Assembly: GCA_030323305.1 (NCBI GenBank)
Contig: CP106741.1
Span: 3,154,001 to 3,218,000, forward strand
Length of the DNA stretch: 64,000 nt
From: Paenibacillus sp. CC-CFT747
Lineage (GTDB): Bacteria; Bacillota; Bacilli; Paenibacillales; NBRC-103111
Reading direction: 5' to 3'
Of the stretch, positions 19,088 to 28,258 are shown piece by piece. Both the position numbers and the translations under genes were made by a program. Position 1 is the stretch's first letter. Every line of letters begins with the position of its first letter. Below the pieces are notes generated by a model. That model was not told where the DNA came from, searched no databases, and was given only the letters and a program-made list of their open reading frames with translations.

Positions 19088-20025
19088 ATGTCAAGCTTGA
19101 CGAGCATGGCTATTGCCGCAAAAACGGCAAGCGGGTTAAACGAGGCAGCCAACAGCCTGTACCGGCCGGAGCTGCTGGCAGAGGAGTACCGGCCCCGCGT
19201 TAGCGCTTATTATTTCCGTCAATGGGAAGGATTCCGGATGGACGCCCACTCCCATGATCGGGTCGAGATCATGTACGTCCTGAAGGGAGCCTGTGTCGTG
19301 GATACCGAAGGGGCTTCCCTTTCTCTGAAGAAGGGGGACTTCGTCCTTCTTGACGCCAACGTAAGCCATAATCTGCTCGTAGGCGATCCCTGCCGTATGC
19401 TGAATGTAGAGTTCGAATTTGCGTCAGGCGGAGGCGTCGGCCTCTGCCTTCGGGAACTGGCCGCAGGAGGGGAGGAGCTCGGCCGGTTTCTGGCCAAGCC
19501 CAGGCCATTCTGGCTGCTGAAGGACGACGGGGAAGTGTATCCCACCTTAAAAGCCTCGTGCTGGAGCTGTCCGAACGCAGGGGAAGCCGCGATACGATGG
19601 TGCAGCTCCTTCTCTCGCGGCTCATTCTTCAAATAGCACGAATGGCGGAAGAAACGGATACGGAGGGGGCGAGCCCGGCTTCTTCTTACTTCCGCAAGAC
19701 GACGGAGTATATTCACTCCCATTATGACTGCGACCTTCAGCTGAAGGACATAGCCGGGGCGGTCAGCCTGCATCCGGGTTACCTTCACCGTGTGTTCAAG
19801 GCGTCAGCCGGCTGCACGGTGATGGAATACCTGACCAAGGTCCGGGTGGAGAAGGCCCGGATGCTGCTCGCCCATTCGGATATCCCAGTAATCGACATCT
19901 CAGGCTATATCGGCATGAACAGCCGTCAGTATTTCAGCGCCGTATTCAAGAAGCACACCGGCCAGACGCCGGCCGGGTACCGCCGCACCTTCCGGACCCA
20001 TCAGGGAGCGGAGACGGAAGGTTAA
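19088..20025 (+). CDS. AraC family transcriptional regulator; frame break near 19549-19552
   Basis: An N-terminal cupin sensor (FRMDAHSHDRVEIMYVLKGA, then KKGDFVLLDANVSH) and a C-terminal pair of helix-turn-helix motifs (DLQLKDIAGAVSLHPGYLHR; PVIDISGYIGMNSRQYFSAV). The halves are in different frames; one added A at the A4 run 19549-19552 reads TLKSLVLELSERRG and yields ~312 residues. ATG 19088 has GGGAGGGG upstream. The GH4 glycosidase gene starts 112 bases downstream on the same strand, so it is the likely target. Confidence 0.88.
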
Positions 20026-20137
20026 GATTTTATACGTTTTGGCACGGAACAAGTCAAGATCGTGAAAACCGTTTCTTTCCCCATATGCTACGATTTCAGG
20101 GAGATCTAATCCTGGAAGCGTAAGGAGGAAGGAAACC

Positions 20138-21640
20138 ATGGCATTCAAAATAGCTTTCATCGGAGCCGGGAGCATCGGCTTCACGCGCGGGCTGCTGCGC
20201 GACCTGCTGTCCGTGCCGGAATTCGCCGAAACTGAGGTGGCGTTTACCGATATCAACCCTCACAATCTCGACATGGTGACCCGGCTCTGCCAGCGGGACA
20301 TTGACGAGAACGGGCTGCCGATCCGCATTCAGGCGACAACCGACCGGCGCGAGGCTCTGAAGGGGGCCAACTATGTTTTCGTAACGATCCGCGTCGGCGG
20401 GCTGGAGGCTTTCCAGACGGACGTGGACATTCCGCTCCGGTACGGCGTCGACCAGTGCGTGGGCGATACGCTCTGCGCCGGCGGGATCATGTACGGGCAG
20501 CGGGGCATCGCCGTTATGCTTGGGATTTGCAAAGACATCCGGGAAGTGGCGGCGCCCGGGTGCCTGCTGCTGAACTATGCCAATCCGATGGCTATGCTAA
20601 CCTGGGCGTGCAACAAGTACGGCGGCGTACGCACGATCGGGCTGTGCCACGGGGTCCAGGGAGGACACCGGCAAATCGCTAAGGCGCTTGGACTCGAGAG
20701 GAAAGAGGTCGACATCATCTGCGCCGGCATCAACCATCAGACCTGGTACATTCAGGTAAAGCACAACGGGGAGGACATGACCGGACGCCTGCTTGAGGCG
20801 TTCGAGAATCATCCCGAATACAGCCAAACGGAGAAAGTCCGGATCGACATGCTGAGGCGCTTCGGCTATTACAGCACGGAATCGAACGGCCATCTAAGCG
20901 AATACCTTCCTTGGTACCGCAAGCGTCCGGAGGAGATCAAGGACTGGATCGATCTGGGAAGCTGGATCAATGGAGAAACGGGAGGATACCTCCGCGTATG
21001 CACGGAGGGCCGCCGCTGGTTCGAGACGGATTTTCCTAACTGGATGAAGGAAGCGCCGGTCAAGTATGCACCGGAAGCCCGCGGCGAAGAGCACGGCTCC
21101 TACATCATCGAGGGGCTGGAGACGGGGCGTGTGTACCGCGGGCATTTTAACGTGGTCAACAACGGGGTCATCTCCAATCTTCCGGACGATGCGATCATCG
21201 AGGCGCCGGGCTACGTGGACCGCAACGGCATCAGCATGCCGGTGGTCGGCGACCTTCCGCTCGGCTGCGCCGCGGTTTGCCAGGCGAGCATCTCGGTGCA
21301 GCGGCTTGCCGTAGAGGCGGCCGTACATGGAGACGACCGGCTGCTTAGGCAGGCGTTCCTGATGGATCCGCTGGTCGGGGCGGTCTGCAACCCGAAAGAG
21401 GTGTGGCAGATGGTCGACGAGATGCTGGCGGAACAGGAGGCGTGGTTGCCGCAATACGGGGAGGCCATCCAGGCGGCCAAAGCCCGTCTCGCCGAAGGCC
21501 CGCTCGTGCCGACCCGGGATTACCGTGGAGCGGCCCGTCTTGAGGTGAAGACGGTGGAGGAGATGCGGAAGAACCGCGAGGAAGCGAATAAGAACGCCGG
21601 AGAATCGGATAAAGCGCTGGAGCGTCCGGCGGCGAAATAA
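20138..21640 (+). CDS. Glycoside hydrolase family 4 protein (alpha-galactosidase/alpha-glucosidase, MelA type)
   Basis: A 500-residue GH4 enzyme, which uses NAD+ and a divalent metal. The N-terminal dinucleotide fold is IAFIGAGSIGFTRGLLRDL. LLNYANPMAMLTWA and GLCHGVQGG carry the Asn and Cys that bind substrate and metal, and GINHQTWYI holds the metal His. This subset fits alpha-galactosidase or alpha-glucosidase; galacturonidase is possible. AAGGAGG precedes the ATG. Cytoplasmic; probably controlled by the AraC protein upstream. A C-terminal Lys/Glu-rich tail extends beyond the usual end. Confidence 0.9.
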   Translation: MAFKIAFIGAGSIGFTRGLLRDLLSVPEFAETEVAFTDINPHNLDMVTRLCQRDIDENGLPIRIQATTDRREALKGANYVFVTIRVGGLEAFQTDVDIPLRYGVDQCVGDTLCAGGIMYGQRGIAVMLGICKDIREVAAPGCLLLNYANPMAMLTWACNKYGGVRTIGLCHGVQGGHRQIAKALGLERKEVDIICAGINHQTWYIQVKHNGEDMTGRLLEAFENHPEYSQTEKVRIDMLRRFGYYSTESNGHLSEYLPWYRKRPEEIKDWIDLGSWINGETGGYLRVCTEGRRWFETDFPNWMKEAPVKYAPEARGEEHGSYIIEGLETGRVYRGHFNVVNNGVISNLPDDAIIEAPGYVDRNGISMPVVGDLPLGCAAVCQASISVQRLAVEAAVHGDDRLLRQAFLMDPLVGAVCNPKEVWQMVDEMLAEQEAWLPQYGEAIQAAKARLAEGPLVPTRDYRGAARLEVKTVEEMRKNREEANKNAGESDKALERPAAK

Positions 21641-21733
21641 CGAGCCCGGCGTTAGCCGGGGCAGGCAGCGGATGGGAAGGGACCCCAGTCAAGGGCGTTT
21701 CCCCCAGGAAATCCAGAATTTGTTCATAAAAGA

Positions 21734-21772
21734 ACCTCCGTCTCTACAAGAACGTAGAAACGGAGGTCTTTG
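21734..21772 (+). terminator. Terminator after the GH4 gene
   Basis: A 14-bp stem with one mismatch (ACCTCCGTCTCTAC / GTAGAAACGGAGGT) followed by CTTTG. Confidence 0.75.
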
Positions 21773-21814
21773 TCTTGGCTGATAAAGAAAAACTTGCCCG
21801 GTCTGCCGCGCCGG

Positions 21815-22464
21815 TTACCGGGCGCCCGGTCCGCTTCCGGTGCCGCCGCCCGCTGACCCGAAGGAGAGGGAATAGTTGAGCGGACCTTCAAAGGTGATAT
21901 AATCCAGGTTGACCATGAGCAGAAGAAAGCGGGTGCCGGTTTGCGGATCGCTGATGATGATGTGATCGCGGCCGGCCGCTTCCAGGCGGCCCTTGAAAAT
22001 TTTGGCGTTCCACTCCTTATTGTTCTCGTACGTCATATAGAGGGTGGCGGTCTTGCCCAGATTCATCCGCAGAATGTTCTCGATGTAGGATTGCTCAAGC
22101 GGAGGCTGGGAAGCCTCGGCCGAGGCGACCGTTCCCCCGACGGAGTCATAACGGCTCCCGACGGCACCGGGGGAGGCGTGCTTGTCGGGCTCATGCCCAT
22201 GCCGGGCATCATGCCGGCTCCCATTCCTCCACCCATGCCCGCTCCCATGCCGGGCATCATGCCAGGTCCCATCCCCGGCATCATTCCGCCGCCCATTCCT
22301 GGGGCCATACCCGGATAACCCGGACCGTAGCCTCCGCCGCCGGGGTACCCCGGAGCCCCCATTCCGCCCGGAGCTTTGTTCGATGCTCCGCCGACCTGTC
22401 CCGGGAAGCCCATGTTGCCGATCTGGCCGGTCTTGCCTGGCTGGTACTGCATCATCCGTTTCAT
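21815..22464 (-). CDS. gerQ: Spore coat/germination protein GerQ; frame break near 22157-22159
   Basis: The C-terminal part matches GerQ (IENILRMNLGKTATLYMTYE, AGRDHIIISDPQTG). GerQ is an inner coat protein, cross-linked by transglutaminase, needed to retain CwlJ. The N-terminal half is very rich in Gly, Met and Pro, with repeats such as MMPGMGPG over residues ~45-92. One added base at the CCC 22157-22159 joins the halves as PSGSRYDSVGGTVASAEA. It lies directly downstream of cwlJ, the order seen in the B. cereus group; a palindromic repeat is inserted between them. Confidence 0.9.
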
Positions 22465-22498
22465 TCCTCCCTTACTGACCGTTCTTGTGCCAGCCTGC

Positions 22499-22524
22499 CG
22501 GATAAGGCACTAGTGCCTTATCCG
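22499..22524. repeat. Perfect 26-bp palindrome at the left end of repeat copy B
   Basis: Thirteen bases mirrored exactly around a central CTAG: two terminal repeat arms fused tail to tail. The right arm begins copy B; the left arm looks like the remnant end of a second copy. Confidence 0.8.
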
Positions 22525-22602
22525 CAAATGAAGTTCTGCTTACCAGCGATTTTCGTGCGCCTACCGAGGTTTTCTCGTAAACAAAGCTGCCGGATAAGGC
22601 AC
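22513..22602 (+). repeat. Palindromic repeat element, copy B (90 bp)
   Basis: Ends GTGCCTTATCCG and CGGATAAGGCAC, perfectly inverted. The interior shares GATTTTCGTGCGC and GAGGTTTTCTCG with copy C. The right end touches the corrected cwlJ stop (22606-22608), and the element sits between cwlJ and gerQ. Confidence 0.82.
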
Positions 22603-22605
22603 TAG

Positions 22606-23036
22606 TTAATAAGTATTGTAGATATTCGAGCAATTTGCCTGAGTGGGAGAAAAAAACAATGATTTTTATACCGGCCGCTGTTCGGCTGGTTGTACCACTG
22701 TCCCGGGCAAGCTCCCGTGGGGCGGAAGAACCACAGTGCATTGGATGCGGGATGAACCCGTTCCCCGTTGATGACCCGGTTGGCCAGCCGGAGATCCCGG
22801 TCCCTCGCCCGCTGGTAGAAGTATCCCTTGACGGTCGCCTCGAAGCCGCCGGGACGCTGGAAGACCATCTGCTCCAGCGACCGGATCCCTTTGAAATCCA
22901 GGCAGTTGCCCCGCACACGGTTAACCCCGACGTTCCCCACCATAAGCATGCCCTGCTCGCCTTCGCCCTCCGCTTCCGCCCGCATCAAACGGGCGAGCAG
23001 CTTGCGGTCGTTGCTGTTCGTTTTAATGACAGCCAT
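22606..23036 (-). CDS. cwlJ: Cell wall hydrolase CwlJ (spore cortex lysis); frame break near 22650-22656
   Basis: A ~143-residue SleB/CwlJ family hydrolase without signal peptide, which fits CwlJ rather than SleB. Key parts: LARLMRAEAEGEGEQGMLMV with the catalytic Glu, VGNVGVNRV, and NALWFFRPTGACPGQWYNQ. At the T run complementary to A7 22650-22656 one added base gives HCFFSPTQANCSNIYNTY and a family-type ending; otherwise the tail is unrelated. GGAAGGGAG precedes ATG 23036. CwlJ acts in the coat and depends on GerQ, the next gene. Confidence 0.9.
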
Positions 23037-23229
23037 CACTTCTCCCTTCCTTTCTGCCTGCTTCGGCCCGGGATCCTTCCGTCCGGCGAGGAAAGGAGCG
23101 GCATCCGCCGGACCGGAAGCCTTGGCCAAAAGCCAGGCACCCTTACCTCCATTGTATTAATCGGATGTCGAAACCATGACAGAGCCATCGGGGGACTTCG
23201 ACAATTGTATGAATTTCTCATCCCTCTTG

Positions 23230-23257
23230 TTGTAAAAGCCCCCCGGGTTGCTATGAT
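23230..23257 (+). promoter_or_regulatory. Putative promoter of ctaB
   Basis: TTGTAA at 23230-23235, 16 bases, TATGAT at 23252-23257. The cwlJ-ctaB gap (23037-23347) otherwise holds only the divergent upstream regions; I could not place a sporulation promoter for cwlJ with confidence. Confidence 0.5.
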
Positions 23258-23347
23258 GAAGAGGTTGACAATGGACTGCCGGGGATAAACTTTATTCAAT
23301 CGGTTAATTGGCTTAACGGCTGCAAGATAAAGCAAGGAGGTACTACG

Positions 23348-24289
23348 TTGGATAAACAATTGCACTACAGCGATACGATGGAGATGAGTTCCACGGAAGA
23401 GCAGGCGGAGGCCGCAGCAGGGCCTGTAACGTGGAAGGATTTTTACCATTTGACCAAACCGGGGATTATTTTCTCCAATCTGATTACGGCGTTCGGAGGT
23501 TTCTGGATCGCTTCCAAGTGGGAAATCAATTGGGGCCTGATGGTGCTCACGCTTCTCGGAACCGCTCTGGTTATGGCCTCCGGGTGCGTACTCAATAATT
23601 ACCTGGACCGCGACCTTGACGGTAAGATGGAACGGACCCGCAAGCGCGCCCTGCCGACCGGGAAGCTTTCGCCGAATGTCGTGCTTGGGTATGGAATTAC
23701 CCTGGGCGTTATCGGGACGAGCGTTCTCGGCCTTCTGGTCAACCCTCTGGCCGCACTGCTCGGATTGTTCGGATTGTTCGTCTATGTATGGATCTACACG
23801 GCTTGGCTGAAGCGGACTTCGGTTTGGAATACCGTGGTGGGGGCGATCTCCGGTGCCGTGCCTCCGGTTATCGGCTACGTGGCCGTTACGGAAACGATCG
23901 ACATGGGGGCGGCGGTTCTGTTCGCCATCCTCTTCCTCTGGCAGCCTCCTCATTTCTGGGCGCTGGGCATCCGGCGCCTGGAGGATTACAAAGCGGCCGG
24001 CTACCAGATGCTCCCGGTGGTGAAGGGAACGTTCCAGACCAAGCTCAGCATGCTGCGTTATGTCGTCCCGCTCGTTCCGCTTCCCGTGCTCCTCTATACG
24101 TACGGGTATGTAGGGGAGATCTTCCTGTTTGCCGGCCCGATTCTTGGACTGATCTGGCTGTATCTGTGCGTTCAGGGCTTTAAAGCCAAGGACGAGACCC
24201 AATGGGCGAAGAAGACCTTCCTTTTCTCGATCAACTACTTGACGCTTCTGTTCATCATCATGGTCATCGATACGGTCGCCCTGAAATAA
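23348..24289 (+). CDS. ctaB: Protoheme IX farnesyltransferase (heme O synthase)
   Basis: A 313-residue UbiA-superfamily prenyltransferase that attaches farnesyl to heme b, giving heme O for cytochrome oxidases. It has eight to nine helices and the prenyl-diphosphate site NNYLDRDLDGKMERT followed by KRALPTG. WQPPHFWALGI is typical of CtaB/CyoE. A TTG start is chosen: AAGGAGG lies 7 bases upstream and no ATG fits. A short acidic N-terminal extension precedes the first helix. The SCO gene follows. Confidence 0.96.
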   Translation: MDKQLHYSDTMEMSSTEEQAEAAAGPVTWKDFYHLTKPGIIFSNLITAFGGFWIASKWEINWGLMVLTLLGTALVMASGCVLNNYLDRDLDGKMERTRKRALPTGKLSPNVVLGYGITLGVIGTSVLGLLVNPLAALLGLFGLFVYVWIYTAWLKRTSVWNTVVGAISGAVPPVIGYVAVTETIDMGAAVLFAILFLWQPPHFWALGIRRLEDYKAAGYQMLPVVKGTFQTKLSMLRYVVPLVPLPVLLYTYGYVGEIFLFAGPILGLIWLYLCVQGFKAKDETQWAKKTFLFSINYLTLLFIIMVIDTVALK

Positions 24290-24292
24290 ACT

Positions 24293-24323
24293 AACGGCCA
24301 TCCCATCCGGGGGTGGCCGTTTT
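24293..24323 (+). terminator. Terminator after ctaB
   Basis: Stem AACGGCCA / TGGCCGTT with a 13-base loop, then TTTTG. It may only partly separate ctaB from the SCO gene. Confidence 0.65.
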
Positions 24324-24407
24324 GTCGGATTGGCATGGAGAACGGGTCCCGCTGCCCCGGGAGCCCCGATTACCAGTATATATTATACAAAGGTGGGTAC
24401 CGAAAAG

Positions 24408-25019
24408 ATGAATACCCTGTCCAAGCACTGGTTCAAAATCGCAGCCGTGGTCGTCGTGCTGGCGCTGGCCGCCGCCATCGGCTACAAGACGGTAATGAAG
24501 AAGGAGTTCCCGCACACCCCGATGGGTCCGGCCACGGATTTCAAGCTTACCAATCTTCAGGGCCAAAGCACGGGGCTCAGCGACTACGACGGAAAGGTGC
24601 GCCTGGTCTATTTCTTCTGGTCGACCTGCCCTGATGTTTGCTCGCCAACCACTTACGTTCTTTCTCAGGTGCAGGAGAAGCTGAAGGAGAAGAAGGCTTT
24701 CGGAAACAAGGCCGAGATCCTCTCCGTGTCCTTCGACCCCGACCGGGATACGCCGGAACGGCTCAAGGAATTCTCCCAAACCTTCAAGGCGGACCCGGCC
24801 GGGTGGCAGTTTTTGCGGGGAGGGAAACAGGAGACCCGGGATTTGGCGAAGCAGTATGGAGTATCGGTGATTGAAGAGAAGGACGGCTCGCTTACTCACA
24901 CGAACGCCATTTTCATCGTTGACAAGAAAGGCATCAAGCGTCATTATTACGGCGGCAGCGACCTGGATCTAAGCGCCGACCAGATCGTGGAAGACATCCT
25001 CTTCCTGAGCAAAGAGTAG
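24408..25019 (+). CDS. SCO1/SenC family copper chaperone for cytochrome oxidase
   Basis: A 203-residue thioredoxin-fold protein held by one N-terminal helix (FKIAAVVVVLALAAAIGY), facing outside. The metal motif is CPDVCSP with the partner His in GSLTHTNAIF, the full CxxxC...H set for copper. It probably helps build the CuA site of a cytochrome oxidase. ATG 24408 has AGGTGGG ~10 bases upstream. Its place beside ctaB supports the role. Confidence 0.93.
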   Translation: MNTLSKHWFKIAAVVVVLALAAAIGYKTVMKKEFPHTPMGPATDFKLTNLQGQSTGLSDYDGKVRLVYFFWSTCPDVCSPTTYVLSQVQEKLKEKKAFGNKAEILSVSFDPDRDTPERLKEFSQTFKADPAGWQFLRGGKQETRDLAKQYGVSVIEEKDGSLTHTNAIFIVDKKGIKRHYYGGSDLDLSADQIVEDILFLSKE

Positions 25020-25025
25020 GGCCTC

Positions 25026-25949
25026 ATGGTATATTTTACACATATTCTGCTCAGCAACGTCATCCCGATCTCCATTCTCATTGCCTTGGGCGCCCTCCTG
25101 CAGAGGGCGTTTCACCTGGATATTAAGACGCTTTCGAAGCTGAACTTCTACCTGTTCTCGCCGGCCATCATGTTCAAGATGCTTTATGAATCCGCTATCT
25201 CGCTCGCCATCCTGGGGCAGGTGCTTATGTATTTCGCCGTCTTCATGATTCTTCAATACGGCCTCGTCGAGCTGGTTATCCGGGTCAAACGATACACCAA
25301 AGGGATGAAGAGCGCCATGCGCAACAGCGTGCTTTTCTACAACAGCGCCAATTACGCCATTCCGCTTAACCAGCTGGTGTTCGCGGGAGATCCGTTCACC
25401 CAGTCCATCCAGATCATCATCATGATGATGCAGAGCCTGCTGCCGAATACGTACGGCGTCTATAGTGTAAACGCCCACAAAAACGAACTGAGGGCCACCC
25501 TGCGGACAATCGCCTCAATGCCGGTCATCTATGTCATTCCGACTGCTTTCTTGATGCGGGGGCTTCATGTGCCCATTCCGCAGCCTGTGTACACGCCGAT
25601 CAACTATGTCGCCGGCGCCTTTATTGCAACCGCTCTCGTCACCCTCGGGGTTCAGCTCGGCAGCATGAAGTGGCAGCTGAATCTGACGGATGTGTTCCTC
25701 TCGAACTTCCTGCGGCTGGCGGCGGGGCCGGCGCTCGGCTTTCTGGTGGTGCTCCTATTCGGCTTCACGGGGCCGATGGCCCAGGCGCTGGTGCTGTCCT
25801 GCTCCGTGCCTACGTCGCTTAGCAGCGTCCTTCTCGCCGTCGAATTCGACAACGAGCCGGAATTCGCTTCACAGGCTGTTTTTGCCTCTACCGTGTTCAG
25901 CATCTTTACGGTGTCGTTTGTGATCTACCTGCTGCAGTTCATAGCGTAG
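25026..25949 (+). CDS. AEC family (auxin efflux carrier-like) transporter
   Basis: A 307-residue membrane protein with about ten helices in two repeats, starting FTHILLSNVIPISILIALG and with LNFYLFSPAIMFKMLYESA in the first half, typical of bacterial AEC carriers for organic acids or malonate. It starts six bases after the SCO gene stop, so both are probably cotranscribed. The 3' end overlaps the convergent toprim gene by about 80 bases. Substrate unknown. Confidence 0.88.
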   Translation: MVYFTHILLSNVIPISILIALGALLQRAFHLDIKTLSKLNFYLFSPAIMFKMLYESAISLAILGQVLMYFAVFMILQYGLVELVIRVKRYTKGMKSAMRNSVLFYNSANYAIPLNQLVFAGDPFTQSIQIIIMMMQSLLPNTYGVYSVNAHKNELRATLRTIASMPVIYVIPTAFLMRGLHVPIPQPVYTPINYVAGAFIATALVTLGVQLGSMKWQLNLTDVFLSNFLRLAAGPALGFLVVLLFGFTGPMAQALVLSCSVPTSLSSVLLAVEFDNEPEFASQAVFASTVFSIFTVSFVIYLLQFIA

Positions 25950-26299
25950 CTCCGCTTCCCCGATCAACGGAGGGTAGATGATCAGATCCTCAAGTCCCGC
26001 CTTCTCCAGCTGCTGAATCAAATACTCCTCGGGGTGCCTTCCACCCCCGCATACCCCCGACGCGTGTAGATCTGCTCGGCGTCCGGAAAGGCGTCGGAGA
26101 GAATGGCGCGTATTTTTTTGCCCGAGGCGTCATTGTCCGTGAAGATGTAGACCGGCAGGCCGCCGATTTGCTTGCGCAGCCGGGCGAGCTGCTCCGTTCC
26201 GGGTGTTCCCCCTGTCATGACGATGAGGGCTTCGTCGCAGATGACTCTCCTCAGCCGGCTTCTATCGTTCTTCCCTTCCACGATGATGGCGATTTCCAT
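25869..26299 (-). CDS. Small toprim-domain protein (YusF-like); frame break near 26031-26034
   Basis: A ~142-residue protein with a toprim domain: AIIVEGKNDRSRL holds the catalytic Glu and IFTDNDASGKKI the DxD. Related to the RNase M5/DnaG toprim, here alone. The frame breaks at GGGG 26031-26034; one added base gives GTPEEYLIQQLEKAGLEDL and a stop at 25869. GGGAGG precedes the ATG. The 3' end overlaps the AEC gene on the other strand. Function unknown; a nuclease or RNA-processing role is inferred only from the fold. Confidence 0.75.
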
Positions 26300-26419
26300 G
26301 GCTTGTCCTCCCGCAGCTCCGGTATTAGTAATACCATACCCCAAAACCGGCCGGTTGTCCCCGCGGAAGAGGGATGAAATGGCTAGGCTCATCTGATCGT
26401 AGTACCTAGTCCATCCCAT

Positions 26420-26451
26420 AAAAAAAGACCGCGGAGCGAGTCCGGCGGTCT
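26420..26451 (-). terminator. Terminator of the YjcZ-like gene
   Basis: Read on the minus strand, AGACCGC...GCGGTCT is followed by seven T residues. Confidence 0.8.
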
Positions 26452-26492
26452 GGGTGACAGGAGAGTCTACCGATCACAAGCGGGAAATCCGC

Positions 26493-26594
26493 TTAGATGA
26501 AAACTCCTCCAATCACGATAACGAGCAGGATATACAGGACCAGAATGAAGGCGGTCGAAGTGTAAAGTCCGCCGAATCCTCCGCATGCTGACAT
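26493..26594 (-). CDS. YjcZ family sporulation peptide, 33 residues
   Basis: A small hydrophobic peptide: MSACGGFGGLYTSTAF then ILVLYILLVIVIGGVFI. The Gly-rich start and the single helix ending in a Leu/Ile/Val stretch match the YjcZ/YrbB-like sporulation membrane peptides, often present in many copies in Paenibacillaceae. AAAGGAGGA lies at a good distance before the ATG, and a terminator follows. Function unknown. Confidence 0.85.
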   Translation of the reverse strand: MSACGGFGGLYTSTAFILVLYILLVIVIGGVFI

Positions 26595-26739
26595 GTGTGC
26601 GTCCTCCTTTCCTGACCCTCAGGTCTATACCCTAGGGTATGGCGGAGGAGGGCAGATGGCCTGTGCGGATACCCATTCTTCCGGGGAAAAAGCCCTCGGG
26701 CTCGAAAGCAGCCCGTCCGGTCTCTTCCCGCGCTGACCG

Positions 26740-27906
26740 TCAGGGAGCGGCGATGAGGCGGAGCCTTCCGAGAGGCAGCAGGGTAAGCCCCAGCATCAGC
26801 GCGAGAAACGCGATGAAATAAGGCGAGAGCTGCAGCCGAAGCTGACCGGCCAGCACCGGGCCGAGGAACGCCCCGACGGAGAACGCGACCGACAGCAGGG
26901 CGAAGACCCGGCCGTATTTCCGGTCGGGGGTTATGCCCGCGAGCAGGGTGGCGATGGCCGGGAAGATGACGCCCTTCGCCATTCCGATCAGGAAGAGGGA
27001 GGCGAAGAGAGGGACGCCCCAGTGGACGGACATCCCGAAGAAGATGAGGGCAAGAGCGAGGCTTCCGCCCAAGGTGCGGAGGAACGCCGAAATCCGGCTC
27101 AGGAAGAGCAGGCTGAGCGTGAACAGGGCTCCCAGGCTCACCATGGAGAAGAGAAGCCCCGAGCTCATGATGGAGCTCTGGGCGGCCTTCATGAGCGGCA
27201 GCTCGAAGAAGAGGATGCCTTGGGAACAGCTGATGGCGAGCGGAATGCCGAAGAACAGCCACGGAATCGGGCCGTCGGCCGGGGCGCTCTCCTTGGTGCT
27301 GCTGATGGCCGCCTGCGGCAGGTGCAGCCGGTCCGCATGAGCCGCAGGCGCATCGGCGGCGGGCGCTTCCCGCACGCCGAGGATGGCCAATAGACCGGTC
27401 AGGATGAGCCCCCAGCCGAGCAGCGTGAAGGACGTGGAGAAGCCTAGCTTCGCCACGAGGTAGGCACCCGCTGCGGGGGATACGACGGAGGCCAGCGTGT
27501 GCACGAGCCCGTTGCCGGCCATCAGCTTGCCCTGCTGGATACGGTCCTTCGCGATTTTGGCGAGGAGGGCCAGGCAGGCGGGCGATAGGAAGGCGAGCAC
27601 GAAGCCGCTGATGGAGCGGATGATGAGCAGATGCCACGGGTCGGTGACCTGCGATTGGTACAACAGCGCTATACCGGCGGCGATTAGGGAGACCACGATG
27701 AACGTCTTGCTTCCGTACCGGTCAACGCCGACGCCGGCCAGCAGGTTGCCGGGCAGGTGGGTGATGGAGTAGACGCCGAGAATGAGCCCGATGAAGGACG
27801 GAGTCGCCCCGAGGGAAATGGCGAACGGCGACAGGATCGGGTACTGGGCATGCAGGTCGAAAATGGCGACGAACATGAACAAATAAAGCCAAACCGCGGT
27901 TTTCAC
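26740..27906 (-). CDS. MFS transporter
   Basis: A 388-residue, 12-helix major facilitator. It begins VWLYLFMFVAIFDLHAQYPIL, has GNLLAGVGVDRYGSKTFIV in the first cytoplasmic loop and DRKYGRVFALLSVAFSVGAF in the second half, and fits drug or metabolite exporters. The GTG start follows AGGTG by 9 bases. Monocistronic on the minus strand. Substrate unknown. Confidence 0.88.
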   Translation of the reverse strand: MKTAVWLYLFMFVAIFDLHAQYPILSPFAISLGATPSFIGLILGVYSITHLPGNLLAGVGVDRYGSKTFIVVSLIAAGIALLYQSQVTDPWHLLIIRSISGFVLAFLSPACLALLAKIAKDRIQQGKLMAGNGLVHTLASVVSPAAGAYLVAKLGFSTSFTLLGWGLILTGLLAILGVREAPAADAPAAHADRLHLPQAAISSTKESAPADGPIPWLFFGIPLAISCSQGILFFELPLMKAAQSSIMSSGLLFSMVSLGALFTLSLLFLSRISAFLRTLGGSLALALIFFGMSVHWGVPLFASLFLIGMAKGVIFPAIATLLAGITPDRKYGRVFALLSVAFSVGAFLGPVLAGQLRLQLSPYFIAFLALMLGLTLLPLGRLRLIAAP

Positions 27907-28258
27907 CGGAAAACACCTGCCTGTCTCTTTAGTCTTCTCCTTACGTTTACGCGACTTGTCCCCGGGCTAGACCTGATCCGGCCGAACAAGTTCCCTAGGG
28001 TGGGGAAAGGGCCCACCAAAAGGGGAGCCCCGCGAAAAAGGGATGAAGACGCCTCCGCACCTGTAGTATGATAGAGGGAAGCGGGCGGGAGCCGCACGGT
28101 TCTCGTTTAGCCTGAAGGATTCTGCTTCCGTGTAAGAGAGTATGAACAGAGCGCCGGCTTGGGTAAACAGATAACAGGACGTCCAGTGCCAAGTGACCCG
28201 ATAAGGCGCTGGCCCGCGGCCAAGATAACCTGTCCCGTCAGAACAAGGCGATAAGAAA
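27907..28258. other. Intergenic region, divergent
   Basis: No convincing gene. A possible -10 (TATGAT, 28067-28072) points to the plus strand, which would give a ~180-base leader to the gene at 28259. GATAAGGCGCT at 28200-28210 resembles the end of the palindromic repeat family, but no partner end is present. Confidence 0.4.
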
